A DNA stretch of 44,062 bases, from NCBI GenBank assembly GCA_000467715.1, contig AJFK01000100.1, positions 1-44,062 of the forward strand, in the 5' to 3' direction. Origin of the DNA: Hysterium pulicare CBS 123377. Taxonomy: Eukaryota; Ascomycota; Dothideomycetes; Hysteriales; Hysteriaceae. The translations under genes and the position numbers were made by a program. The notes under the pieces are model-generated. The model saw only the letters and a program-made list of their open reading frames with translations. It did no database searches and was not told where the DNA came from. Below are positions 1 to 9,352 of the stretch, piece after piece. The stretch's first letter is position 1, and each line of letters opens with the position of its first letter.

Positions 1-1134
1 TAGAGAGTAGTAAGGTCTGTTTACTAGTGTTGCAAGGTTGTTACCATTTCTACTAAGAGCTAATGCGGCGTAGCAAGGTAACGCGTAGACTAGCGCGAAT
101 GCCTATAGCTTGCACACCTAGGCATTGTAACATGCTACTTAAGTAGCTTTTTAATAACTGGAAGCCTTGCAAATAACGTAATAAAGACATTTTAAGGCTT
201 TTAGTTTATTAAAACCTTAGCTATATTAGCATTGCTTTTGCAGTTACTATACTTAATATATTCTACCAGCTTCTTAGCACTTTCCATAAAAATACTAATG
301 CCTCGTATAACCTCACCGATTGCTTTTTGGTAAAACAGACCTTAGGGAGGAGCAAAATGCCCGTTCTAACTAGTCACAGAGCTTGCAGGAGTTTACCTTT
401 ATATACTGTGGCGAATGTAATATGGCACGGGCAGGCTTCCAATAAAGTATGCCGCAGAGCCTTCAAAAAGTAGTTATCTTGTCGAGTGCCTTCTCTTTCA
501 GGAAGTTAGGTTAGCATAATTGAGATAACCCTGCCTGGTGTATGCTGAAAGATTCCGCGGAGAAAGTCCAATCAAGCCCATTGAATTACCGATGCGCCTC
601 ATAAATACCATTCGCAGCGTTTGAAACGGATGCTCCATCGTGAAGAAGCAGTCAAAGGGTCGAGTCACCATCAGCCATGACATTGACATCATTTAGCATC
701 GGCTGAAATTAGGATTTCCACTGTATGTCTATGCAAAATGATGACGCTTGAAAGATCAGCAGATGATGACGACTGATGATTTCTCCATATTGGCCCTTTC
801 CGGCGTTTCAAAAAGATCATATATCACATGTCCTACGTGCAAGATAACCACTTGCTCTGAAAGGTTATACCGAGTCTGTATGCTGAAGGTAGGAACAAGC
901 CCATGCGAATATTCAACTTAATAGACTGCGTGGGTATGTACAGCTTGAACTTTGTGCTGGGTACCGTGAACCATAGTACGTCATATGTGAAGGTGAATCG
1001 AGTGGGGTAGGTGAATGGCCTCGTGTGGTGGCGTGACCCGGAGAGAGGCCGTAACGTCGTTCTTTTCAGTCTCGCTTTCGTTCAGACCTTCTCCACCAAC
1101 ACTCTCCCCTCCACTTTCTCGATTTGGCATTCCC
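1..1134. other. AT-rich, gene-poor left end
   Basis: I see no supportable gene here. The first 500 bases are AT-rich by eye and full of TA-rich, stop-rich stretches, as expected of an old decayed repeat. The last 100 bases or so are the pyrimidine-rich leader of the coiled-coil gene that starts at 1135. An in-frame ATG at 1015 exists, but the stretch between it and 1135 reads like an untranslated leader. Confidence 0.5.
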
Positions 1135-2502
1135 ATGTCAAATTTCAACACTCCCAACGGCCAGCCACCACTCAGTGGCTATCACATACGCAATCCCGGA
1201 GAGCAGTGGGAGGACGACGACGATCTCCCAGAGATAGTTCAAGTGCCACGGCATTTGGCGGAAGCATATCGGAAACCTGCAACAATGGCAACTCCACCAA
1301 CGGCACCAGCAACAACGGCTCAAATTACGGCGCAACGGCCAACACCGGACACAACGGTATCTCAGGATCTCCACAAGCCTGGGATGGTGACTTTCAAAAA
1401 GAAAGGCAAGAAGGGGCGTGAGGCACCTCCGGAGGAAGAGCAAGGACCAATGGCACAACTTGAGGCTGCAATGGAAGCCGGAGACTTTCAAGGTGTAAAA
1501 CGGATGCATCAAGAGCTGCTGGATAAAATGCAGACAATGGAGAAGAAGGTCTCCAGAATGGAAAGGGATATTCGCCAGCAGTGCGAAACGGAGCTGATGG
1601 CCCAGTACACCGAACTCGCAAAATCGCGAGAGGAGGTCGCGACATCGGAAAAGGAGGCTGCTAGAAAGCAGAACCACAATGCCTTCCGAACTCAAAGTTT
1701 GGAAAGCTGGGAAACATCGCTAGTAACGCGAGAGAAGAAACTGGAAGCTGACGGTCTCGATCAGGAAACGGTGCGAAAGGCTTGCGACGCCGAAATCGAG
1801 CGCGCAAAACGGGATAAAAGGATCGAGCTCGACTCCATGCTCAAGAACAGGGAGGAGGGTTTTACGGCGCGGAAAAACGAGCTCGATGCTCGAGACAGGG
1901 CCATGACGGAAAAGGAGGGTTTGGAGCTTGCGAAGGCTTCCGCCCGCGACGCTAAGATGGGCGACGAATACAAACGGCAAATAGAGGAGTTGACTTCGAA
2001 AATGGAGTCTATGACAACGGAGAGGAAGAGGATGATCCCAAAGGATGCGCACCAGGCTGAGGTCAAGAGGGCCTACAGCAATGGCTCGAAAGTCGGAGCG
2101 CAAAAGAACCGCGACCAAGGCATTCTCGAAGGCATTAATTTTGCCATGAGAAGATCGGCGGCGCATGAGGCAATCCGGCAGAGGAAGACACCCATGGGTT
2201 TGACGGCAGCCGAAATACAGGCGACTGGGGACAAGAAGCATACGGACCACCTTTTCCAGTGGGGTATAAGGGTTGGTCAACATGCTAACCGGATTTTGTT
2301 GTAAGTCAATTTCCATGCCGCAAAGATCCCAATCTAACTCGTGCCAAGACACCAGAAGCTCGTGCCCAACGCGAGCGTATGGGATACCCGGGATATTCGG
2401 ACACCATGGCGATCGGACGATCTTTACGATCCTCTGGAACAATTCGACCCGGACGGCTATTACGGCGGAATCGATATTGGAATGGACCTGGCAGAAAAGT
2501 AG
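1135..2502 (+). CDS. Coiled-coil protein, unknown function (439 aa, one intron)
   Basis: I do not recognise the family. Exons are 1135-2300 and 2349-2502, with a 48-bp intron (GTAAGT donor, CTAAC branch site at 2334-2338, acceptor CCAAG). This acceptor was chosen over the AG at 2355 because it leads into an acidic, non-random C-terminus ending LAEK at 2500-2502; the later AG gives a different frame. The start at 1135 is preferred to the in-frame ATG at 1015 because the interval is a C/T-rich leader. Residues 1-110 are polar and low-complexity with a DDDD tract. From about 110 to 310 the protein is a charged Glu/Lys/Arg helix, probably a coiled coil. A compact C-terminal part follows (about 315-439) with Asp/Tyr-rich motifs such as DLYDPLEQFDPDGYYGG. 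No membrane segment or signal peptide is visible. The 3' side carries a hairpin array. Confidence 0.7.
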
Positions 2503-2505
2503 GTG

Positions 2506-2837
2506 GAGCATGCTCTATGCGGTTTGACATGCTGATGATTTCAAGGGGCATCGCAACGACCCCGGATTATCCCGGAGAGCACAATGACCTATACAATTAA
2601 ATATTGTTAGGAATACAACGGCCACTCAACCTGATTGAACTCTTCAGTGTCACTGGCATTATCAGCCAGGATGTCTGATTCAAATCAGCAACGACTCCAA
2701 CCATATCGTCCGACGCAGCTCGGCAGTAATACTCTTCATCACTGGTGCAAGACCAGAAACGCCGAGGACGTTCGGCACCGGAGGAGAATTCTGATAGTAA
2801 CCATCAGAAGATCACGTCATCTGGCGCAATTCGTCAG
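2506..2837 (+). repeat. Hairpin array E, 3' of the first coiled-coil gene
   Basis: This is a run of short inverted repeats starting 4 bases after the stop codon. Clear members are GAGCATGCTC (2506-2515), ACAAT-TAAAT-ATTGT (2593-2607), CTGGC/GCCAG (2653-2669), CTGATT-CA-AATCAG (2675-2688), CTGGT-GCAAG-ACCAG (2742-2756), GCCGA/TCGGC (2761-2776), TTCTGAT/ATCAGAA (2789-2809) and CTGGCG-CAATT-CGTCAG (2821-2837, one G-T). A weaker member lies at 2631-2647. Spacing is 19-38 bp, often 22 or 30. Sequences differ strongly between units while unit length (14-17) and fold persist. It is less regular than arrays A-D. Confidence 0.55.
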
Positions 2838-5030
2838 TCATGACTTCGAGCGGAGGTTACAATGGAGGAGGTGGAGGAGAGATTGTAGAATTAGAAACGA
2901 ACTTTTGTTATTGTGCCATTCTCTAAAACATCTCATCCGAAGGTGCTGCAACTCCTCACCAACCGGAACGATGTATGTCTTCCGGTTGAGCTGCGTGAAC
3001 TGTTGGCTATCATACCACTGCGTCGAAGCATTTGTCAAAGCCTAAGCCCCGTGCAGCCATATTAGAGGGTAGAGGTAACTTCCACACTGCCCAACTGATT
3101 ACGTACCACTTCCGTAGGCCGTAGTCATGTTATGAGTACATTCAGTTTCTAATCCTGTCTAAGTTCTTTGCTCTTCTACAGGGCGTTAGAGTTATGACCA
3201 GAATCAGGTAAAGTAGCTTTATAAAAAAGCAAGGTTTGACTGCGATGATTTCAAGGAACAGTTCCTAAGATTATGTTCAAAAGAGGGTCTCGAGATGCCC
3301 CACTCTACAACTAGAATTATTGCTACTTCTTATTGGTGTTTAGACTTGTTGACTCCCACAGAAGGAATCTTAGAACGCGAAATTGAGCATTACCACAATA
3401 TTTGGGACCATTCCTCCGCTAACTCGCCCAAGTGGAAGGATTACGTCCAACTGCATTTGCTTAAAAGCTCGATGGTTGTTCTTTTCCTTAAGGATTAGAT
3501 AAGAACTTGAATACTGCCTCCACCAACCTCTTTAAACTATAATGGTGTTTGCTATAGGGGCTGAATTTACTATCGCATAATTAGAACTTGACGTGATAAG
3601 ACACGCCTCCGCGGGTTGAGAAAATAGGATTTAAGGTTTAAGGGATGCTTCATTCTATCGTCACACAATTCGGTCAAGGGCATGCACAAGATCTCTCTTA
3701 CGATACCAAAGATGGATCTTCAAAGCTAGTGGAAGGCCAACATGCCTTTTCAAAACGGTAATAGCGTAGGCGGGTTTGAGACTAGTGTGAACTCCGCATA
3801 ATCTTTTGCTACAAATGTTATACAAACGTTATTAGCAGAGCCTACAACTCCCCAATAGAAGGACATTGTCAAGATATTATAGCGATCCTTATGGAGGCTG
3901 CCACAGGTGGAAATGCAGAGGTTTTGACCATCTCAGAAGCCTCGCCTCAAGCAATAGGAGTGTATGATTGAAGGATTATTTCCCCCGGAGTTAGAAGAGT
4001 AAGCTATCTACTCAAGGAAGTGCTGCTAAACCTCTAGTCAGAGTCAATTATAATCTTGGTCCCAATACCTGTTAAACTTGGTATCTTTTCCGAAGTTAAC
4101 CAGAACATCAAGTTGAGCGATATCGAGGATTGCCTTGACAATTCCAAAACGTTCTGCCCAACTGCTACCCGAATGGCCCCTGGAGGGCGTTCAATATGTT
4201 ATCGCAGCCACCCCGGTGCACGAGGATGCCCTGGTAGGCGTCGTATGTAGACCAAGGCCAGGGTCAGATTTGGTGCAGCGTAGACAGCAGGGCCCAGTGA
4301 GGAGAAGCAATGGTTGTAATCTACTGTAGTCTACTCTTGACTACCTCTTCCATATGAATTTCCTTCACTTCGACCTGTATCCTCTAACAGCGGGTAGGAC
4401 TATTAATCTTTGACATTGACTAGGAAATAATGGACCCCGCGTATTCAACTCACATCGACTATATACGAGCTAGGCTAGATACGTACGCTGGACCTCTTAT
4501 GCTCAGCCACTAATGCAAGAATTGACCGAACACTTGTTGGATGTTGACTTCGTTCCAGCATGGATGCGAATTCGCACACGGGCGTACGAGGAGGATGTCC
4601 GTTCTGCGAATGCCTTACAGAATAATGATAGTCTTGGAATCAGGTACAGGGACTTCTGTTGAGGTCCAAATCTTTTCGCAAACTCCCCAACTCCAATCTA
4701 CGCCCAAAAGTTGCTACTGAGTCGGTCATTAGTCAATGGTAATGATACCTAGTCTTGAACTCTTTGTGTTAGACCATCATGATCCTGGCAACGCATGCAA
4801 GCTCAACACCCCAAGGTCATGATTGGACCAAGAGTTGGCTTGGGAGCACTCACTGAATTACACCATTTTGTCAGGGGAAATAGTAGCATTTCGTGAAATT
4901 TAAATCCATATCAAGAGCCCCCGTTTTTAGAATGAATGGTCGAGCGGTAAAATCCGTGAATGTTGTTGGATAGGTGCACTCGGGCTGTCCTAATTGATTA
5001 AAGTGGAAACGTTTTGGAGGTCCAAATCTG

Positions 5031-5140
5031 GGAAGTACCTATGCTATACGATACTTTCTATATAGCCGCAAAGATGGCAACTTGCTTTTGCGCCTAGTAC
5101 GGAGTCTAAATCGGCTTTGTAGGCTGGTGGTAAAGAAGGT
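5031..5140. repeat. Direct repeat, copy 1
   Basis: About 110 bp that recurs as a diverged copy at 5276-5384. The best conserved blocks are GGCAACTTGCTTTTG near the middle and GGTAAAGAAGGT at the right end. The offset between copies is about 245 bp. It is probably the remnant of a repeat or of a local duplication. Confidence 0.75.
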
Positions 5141-5275
5141 CTCAGCTCGACGCTGAGGATCTCGGCTGAATTGCCAACCGTTCAATTGAGCACTGCTTCG
5201 GACTGCGCCAGTAGTATAGTCCACAATGGGTATCATATATAGGGCACTGTGAACCCTCTTGAAGGTACAGGACTA

Positions 5276-5384
5276 GGAAGCACCTATGCCAATGATACTT
5301 TCCGAATGGCCTTAGAGGTGGCAACTTGCTTTTGAGCCTAGTACCGAGTAGAAATTGGCTTTATAGGCTGATGGTAAAGAAGGT
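5276..5384. repeat. Direct repeat, copy 2
   Basis: Diverged copy of 5031-5140 in the same orientation, with the same internal GGCAACTTGCTTTTG block and the same GGTAAAGAAGGT end. Many differences are transitions, which would suit repeat-induced point mutation or simple age. Confidence 0.75.
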
Positions 5385-5578
5385 GGTATGCGCAGACCCA
5401 GTCTTCGATACGACGAATCATGACGCCTTTGTGTGGTGATTCACATCATGTGAATGATGCACCTTGGTCCTTGGCACTTTGAAACAGCAACATGAACAGA
5501 TCTCCAGCGCTCACTGACAATCTATTCCCTCCCACTTCACCCTCATCATCAACAAGCCGTACCATACTTCTTGCCATC

Positions 5579-6823
5579 ATGGACGCGTTTTCAAGGCCAT
5601 CGGATCGTTCGCATCTTCAGGATGATGGGCATGTTGGAGAGTACACTTCACGCCTCCGGGAACACCCAACAACGGCAGAAGCACGCGACTTTCTTGCGGA
5701 TCGCGAGGAAACGGACAAATCAAGGGACATTAGATACCATGAAAGGAAGACTCTGGAACAAGAACAGACATTGGAAACGCTGAGCGCAGGTGTTACAAAG
5801 GTTACATCTAGCAAAGCTAGAGATCGTTCGGAGGATGTTCGACGATTACCTATTGAGCGGCAAAATGAATTCTCGATGTCTACGAATGAAACGAGAATAT
5901 TTGGAACACCTACCGGCCAATTCACGTTTAGTTCGCCAGGACCAGCCATTTTTTCTAGTCCTTCGAATGTACGGCACGGGAGCGAGAGTGGCAATCCTCT
6001 TCGATCATCATATCTGCGCATATCGGAACCAGATCTCTTTGCTGAAGATAAAGACTTGGACACTGGGGTTGGAGGAACTATCGAAGACGAATGGGAAGAT
6101 GAACCATTGGATGATGGAATGGATTTTGAATACGGCAGGGTGTTTTCTCCACCACATGGAGATGATCATGCTGATGAAGACCCTAATTTAATGGAAGAAG
6201 AGGAAACTGAATTTGGCGAGAACCAGAGTGTTCGAGATTGGAGGCTTGAAAGAGTACAACGTCCCCAAACTGGAAGTCCTTTCGAGTCATCACCAGGCCC
6301 ATCGTTTGGAAGAAGACCCCTGGGCCCTCCCAAGCCAAGACGGAATCCAGCGCACAAGCCAACGAAGAGTACGGATAACAAGCCAGCATACCAAGAATTG
6401 CCCTTGGCTGTACTGTCGGCAGCAGGGGATGCGTGGCTGGAACTGGAAACACTGGGTGAGGACATGGTCAAAAAGCTCAAGGATCACATTCAACCCATGG
6501 TAAAAACGGCAAAATACAAGGATGCATATCGGCGACTGCCAAACGCAAGCAGAGCGGTGTGTGTGGAGTGTGAGGTGGTCACCCACAATAAAAAAACCTG
6601 CACTTGGAAAAATGGAAACGATTTCGCGTGCGACATGTGCGTAAAGTCAAAGCGACCATGTGGGAGACTCATTGATGAGCCCCTAGACAATGGAGAGACT
6701 CGCCTGTTCATTGGGTTTGTACCTCTTCCTGGAGACATCAGGGAAGGTACGCGAAAAGAAGTCTCTTTCTGGATGGTGGATGATGAGGGCAAGAAGAAGA
6801 GGAGGAAGCGGAAGAGCGGTTAG
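5579..6823 (+). CDS. Acidic protein with C-terminal Cys/His cluster (414 aa)
   Basis: Unrecognised intronless gene. The start at 5579 is chosen because the upstream in-frame 87 bases from 5492 are C/T-rich leader-like sequence. Residues 1-100 are charged and helical. Residues 160-215 are strongly acidic (DEWEDEPLDDGMDFEY), followed by a Pro/Arg-rich linker. A compact domain starts near 275. It carries a possible metal site, C328-x2-C331-x4-H336-x4-C341-x9-C351-x2-C354-x6-C361. This is reminiscent of small fungal zinc folds but is not a canonical Zn2Cys6 pattern. The C-terminus is a basic tail (KKKRRKRKSG) that would serve as a nuclear signal. A DNA- or RNA-associated nuclear protein is a reasonable guess, no more. 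A related, shorter Cys/His pattern appears in the gene at 28296. The stop is followed within 5 bases by hairpin array A. Confidence 0.72.
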   Translation: MDAFSRPSDRSHLQDDGHVGEYTSRLREHPTTAEARDFLADREETDKSRDIRYHERKTLEQEQTLETLSAGVTKVTSSKARDRSEDVRRLPIERQNEFSMSTNETRIFGTPTGQFTFSSPGPAIFSSPSNVRHGSESGNPLRSSYLRISEPDLFAEDKDLDTGVGGTIEDEWEDEPLDDGMDFEYGRVFSPPHGDDHADEDPNLMEEEETEFGENQSVRDWRLERVQRPQTGSPFESSPGPSFGRRPLGPPKPRRNPAHKPTKSTDNKPAYQELPLAVLSAAGDAWLELETLGEDMVKKLKDHIQPMVKTAKYKDAYRRLPNASRAVCVECEVVTHNKKTCTWKNGNDFACDMCVKSKRPCGRLIDEPLDNGETRLFIGFVPLPGDIREGTRKEVSFWMVDDEGKKKRRKRKSG

Positions 6824-6827
6824 GAAA

Positions 6828-7172
6828 GCAGTTGGTATTCACTGCAGTTACCAGGAAGATACGATGCCAAAGAGCATCCATATCCATCGCCACGCGGACG
6901 AGCGCGATGCTCCTCATTGCCATAGAACTGCGAGTACGATGTTATCTATCGTCACGATGACCAAGTGCGATGCTATTCATCGCCACAGTAATACGAGTGC
7001 GATCTATTCTTCGCCACAATAATACGAGTGCGGTGCTATCTATCGCTTACAAACAGATGAGCGCGATGCTATTCATCGTCACAGCTTGCAACACCATGCG
7101 ATACTGCATCGCTGATGGGGGAGAAAACGATGTTAATTATCGTAGCAAACGGCAAGCGATGCTATTCTTCGC
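6828..7172 (+). repeat. Hairpin array A (about 31-bp period), 3' of the acidic Cys/His gene
   Basis: After a GCAGT/ACTGC hairpin (6828-6845) there are nine units of consensus GCGATG-CTATT-CATCGC. They start at 6904, 6936, 6967, 6999, 7030, 7063, 7098, 7127 and 7156, so spacing is 31-32 bp at first and 29-35 later. The spacer is partly conserved (CACAGTAATACGAGT). The units at 6936 and 7127 have ACGATG with TATCGT: the outer pair has changed from G-C to A-T on both sides. Other changes give G-T wobbles on the + strand, the sense strand of the preceding gene. Only the units at 6999 and 7156 have a true mismatch. The period is not a multiple of three, so this is not coding. Confidence 0.85.
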
Positions 7173-7482
7173 CTCGGCGTGGTCAAGTGGAGCGTTCTGG
7201 GAGACCGCATTCGTCGTCGCATTACCTATCTTGCGCTGGAAAACGTAATTGCGTGCGCGGCGTTGGTTGGGAGAACTGCTTGTGGCTCGGGAAGTAAATT
7301 TTGGCATGATGGGTAGTGTATGATAAAAGAAAGTAATCAATCCCTCTCATTGACCCCGATTATTAGGAAATCGTGTGAAGAGTAGCATGAATATGTCACT
7401 CTAGTGAACGTGGCGCACCTAGTATAAGCATAGCCCGGAATAATCTTGCCATTGTATCTACTCAACTTTTCCTAACCCGACA

Positions 7483-7728
7483 GCTGATTATTAAATCAGC
7501 GTCAACGAGTCTGATTTGACATCAGTACCGTTGAATCTGAAGCATAATTCAGTGGATTAGGATATATTAGTGGCGTCAAAGCTGATGAATTAACCAGACT
7601 TGAACATATGCTGATTGATAAATCAGACTGTTGTATGCTGATTGATAAATCAGTTTGTCGAACGCCGATCTTGATCGGACGTGGATGCCGAAATTCCAAT
7701 CTTACGCCGCACCTCGATCTTCATCGGG
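7483..7728 (-). repeat. Hairpin array C (about 27-bp period), 3' of the knuckle-RS gene
   Basis: Units are GCTGATT-ATTA-AATCAGC (7483-7500), CTGAT-TTGAC-ATCAG (7511-7525), CTGAA/TTCAG (7537-7552), a degenerate one near 7582, two identical CTGATT-GATA-AATCAG (7611-7626, 7638-7653), CCGATC-TT-GATCGG (7665-7678) and CTCGAT-CTTC-ATCGGG (7713-7728, one wobble). Spacing is 26-29 bp, with two double-length gaps where a unit seems eroded. The last unit ends one base from the stop codon of the minus-strand gene (stop at 7730-7732). Read along that gene, the loop of the identical pair is UAUC. Confidence 0.82.
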
Positions 7729-7729
7729 C

Positions 7730-9082
7730 TCACGCAGCTTGATCCTTTGTACCCGGAATCACCCTGTCCGCGTGCGCTTGATCACGCCATCGCGCGTACT
7801 CCTCTTCCGCTTTATCCGCTTCGCGAGCAGCAGCTTGCGCCTCATCCCTTCTGCGCAGTTGGTCCTGAAGGTAAGATCTCCGATTCTCGATCTCCACCAA
7901 CTCCGCTTCCCAATTTTCCGGTACGTCCGCACGATTCTCATGTTGAGATGCCGTTTCCATCCTGTCGCTGTCGTTGCCGTAGATACTCGATCGATCGGAA
8001 CGTCGCCTGACCGAAGTAACCACCGACGGTGCTCGAGATGGAGGCCGGAATGAGAGATCAATGTTCCCGCCAGACAAGTCCCGAATTCTCCTTCCTAATC
8101 CAAATATTAGTAAAGTCACAGTGAAGAAATGGAGCAGACATACCTTGGTCGAGATTTTCGAGACCACGAACCGTTGTGCCTGAGTAACCCGGATGGTAAC
8201 TTGGCGCCACTTGAATCGTAATGGGGTTACCCCTCAATGTTTGATAATCCATTGAGCGAGATCCGCGCCGAGACCGTGAACGAGAACGTTCTCGATACCG
8301 TGAGGAACGTGCCCGAGACCGAGAGCGAGTCCGAGAGCGAGTCCGTTCCCTATACCTGGAATGCCGTTCCCGATGCCGCGAAGAAGATCGCCCTCGGTGC
8401 CGTGAATGGGATCGACCCCGATGCCGTGAATAAGATCTCCTTCGATGCCGCGAACGAGATCGATCACGGTATCGAGAAGATGGCCTATCCCGAGAGTATG
8501 AACGATGAGGTCCAGGACTTCGAGACCTGCCTCGAGAATATCCGTCATTCCGATAATCCCTCCCGTAGCTCGATGATCCATTATCCCGTGAAGGGGGTCC
8601 ATTATCCCGGGGACGGGGTCCATTTTTTCCGTTTTCAGGTGTAGGTTTGATGACCAGCCCAGGAAGGGCTTCATACTTGCCTGCTAAAACACCAGCCCAA
8701 TTTATCCGTGCATGGCGACTCCACCAAGCCTTACATTGGTAAAGCAGAGGACAGACCTAAAAAGTTAGCAAATTGCAACCCTCAAAGCTTTAGAGCTTAC
8801 TTCGCCGTAATGTCCGTTGTTTATCGTATCTTTGCAATAATAGCAACGATTCCGACAATTAAGCCATTTCTCCCGATGTCCTATGTCGGCACTGTCACCA
8901 CAATGTATGCAATACAGGTAACAGTCCTTAACTCCCATTCCGTTCTTTGGTTCAATGTAATGACCTCGATGAGGCTCATTTTGCCTGTGTCGGTGGGGAT
9001 CGTCACCCCCTCCGCCGAATTTGCCAGAGCTGCCGTGTTGATACCCAGAGGTTGAGGCACGAGTCGTGCCGTAACCAGACAT
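7730..9082 (-). CDS. Two-zinc-knuckle protein with RS domain (419 aa, two introns)
   Basis: Exons on the minus strand are 9082-8801, 8756-8144 and 8094-7730. Introns are 44 and 49 bp (GTAAGC...TTTTTAG; GTATGT...GATTAG). The protein opens with a Gly/Ser/His-rich stretch. Two CCHC knuckles follow: C58-x2-C61-x7-H69-x6-C76 and C80-x2-C83-x7-H91-x4-C96. The last ligand, C96, is encoded at the start of exon 2, which supports the splice. A dense Arg/Ser domain covers about 168-262, and a charged helix lies near 355-405. RS domains and knuckles are typical of pre-mRNA splicing and mRNA-handling proteins. Here there is no RRM, so it is not a standard SR protein. It is divergent from the RGG-CCCH gene and convergent with the acidic Cys/His gene. 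The start at 9082 is preferred to 9187 because the interval is leader-like. Other frames across the Arg codons give long spurious ORFs. Confidence 0.82.
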
Positions 9083-9352
9083 CTTGAAAGCCTCGTTGGG
9101 AGTGAGAAACGAGACTGGGCGAATGGGGAGATGTGCGTCTAGAAAATTGTGGAAGTGTGCACTCTTGAAGTTAATGCCAAGCCTCATGCTTAGTCATCCC
9201 ACACGAGTGACATAACAATATTATTGACTTTGTTGTGACACGCTCCCCTTCCTGAACCACACGTCGACCCACCCTCTTTTTGATTTCTATACACCGTAAG
9301 CATCCCACCCAAAGCCCTTGAATACCTTGCGTGACTAATAAAAGCCTTCAAG
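9083..9352. promoter_or_regulatory. Shared divergent promoter of the knuckle-RS and RGG-CCCH genes
   Basis: This 270-bp gap lies between two divergent starts. Each side ends in a C/T-rich leader, and the two start contexts are nearly identical: TTTCAAGATGTC for the minus gene and CTTCAAGATGTC for the plus gene. CTAATAAAAG at 9335-9344 is AT-rich, but it is too close to the plus-strand ATG to call a TATA box with confidence. Co-expression of the pair is a natural expectation. Confidence 0.6.

Larger units (their letters stand above)
2840..5578. other. Intergenic, decayed; no supportable gene
   Basis: Only short ORFs with no recognisable domain are present (3295-3498; overlapping ones at 4056-4329; a 49-codon ORF at 4513-4662). 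They may be relics, but I cannot name an ancestor. A pair of direct repeats lies at 5031-5384. A perfect 6+5+6 hairpin, ATTCAC-ATCAT-GTGAAT, sits at 5439-5455, about 125 bases before the next start codon. The final 90 bases are a C/T-rich leader. Confidence 0.5.

Noticed and set aside
2349-2355. AG at 2354-2355 as the acceptor of the first coiled-coil gene
   Set aside because: It gives a frame with random composition. The AG at 2347-2348 gives an acidic, protein-like C-terminus ending at 2502.
6904-7172. CRISPR-like array (17-base palindromic repeats with spacers of about 15)
   Set aside because: The spacers are related to each other and too short, the repeats vary, and the host is a fungus with introns. 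It is a tandem repeat with a palindromic core.
8234-8674. Long ORFs on both strands (Gly/Ile/Leu-rich on minus, Asp/Glu/Val-rich on plus)
   Set aside because: They are shadows of the Arg/Ser codons of the RS domain; the third minus-strand frame gives the RS protein with good splice sites on both sides.
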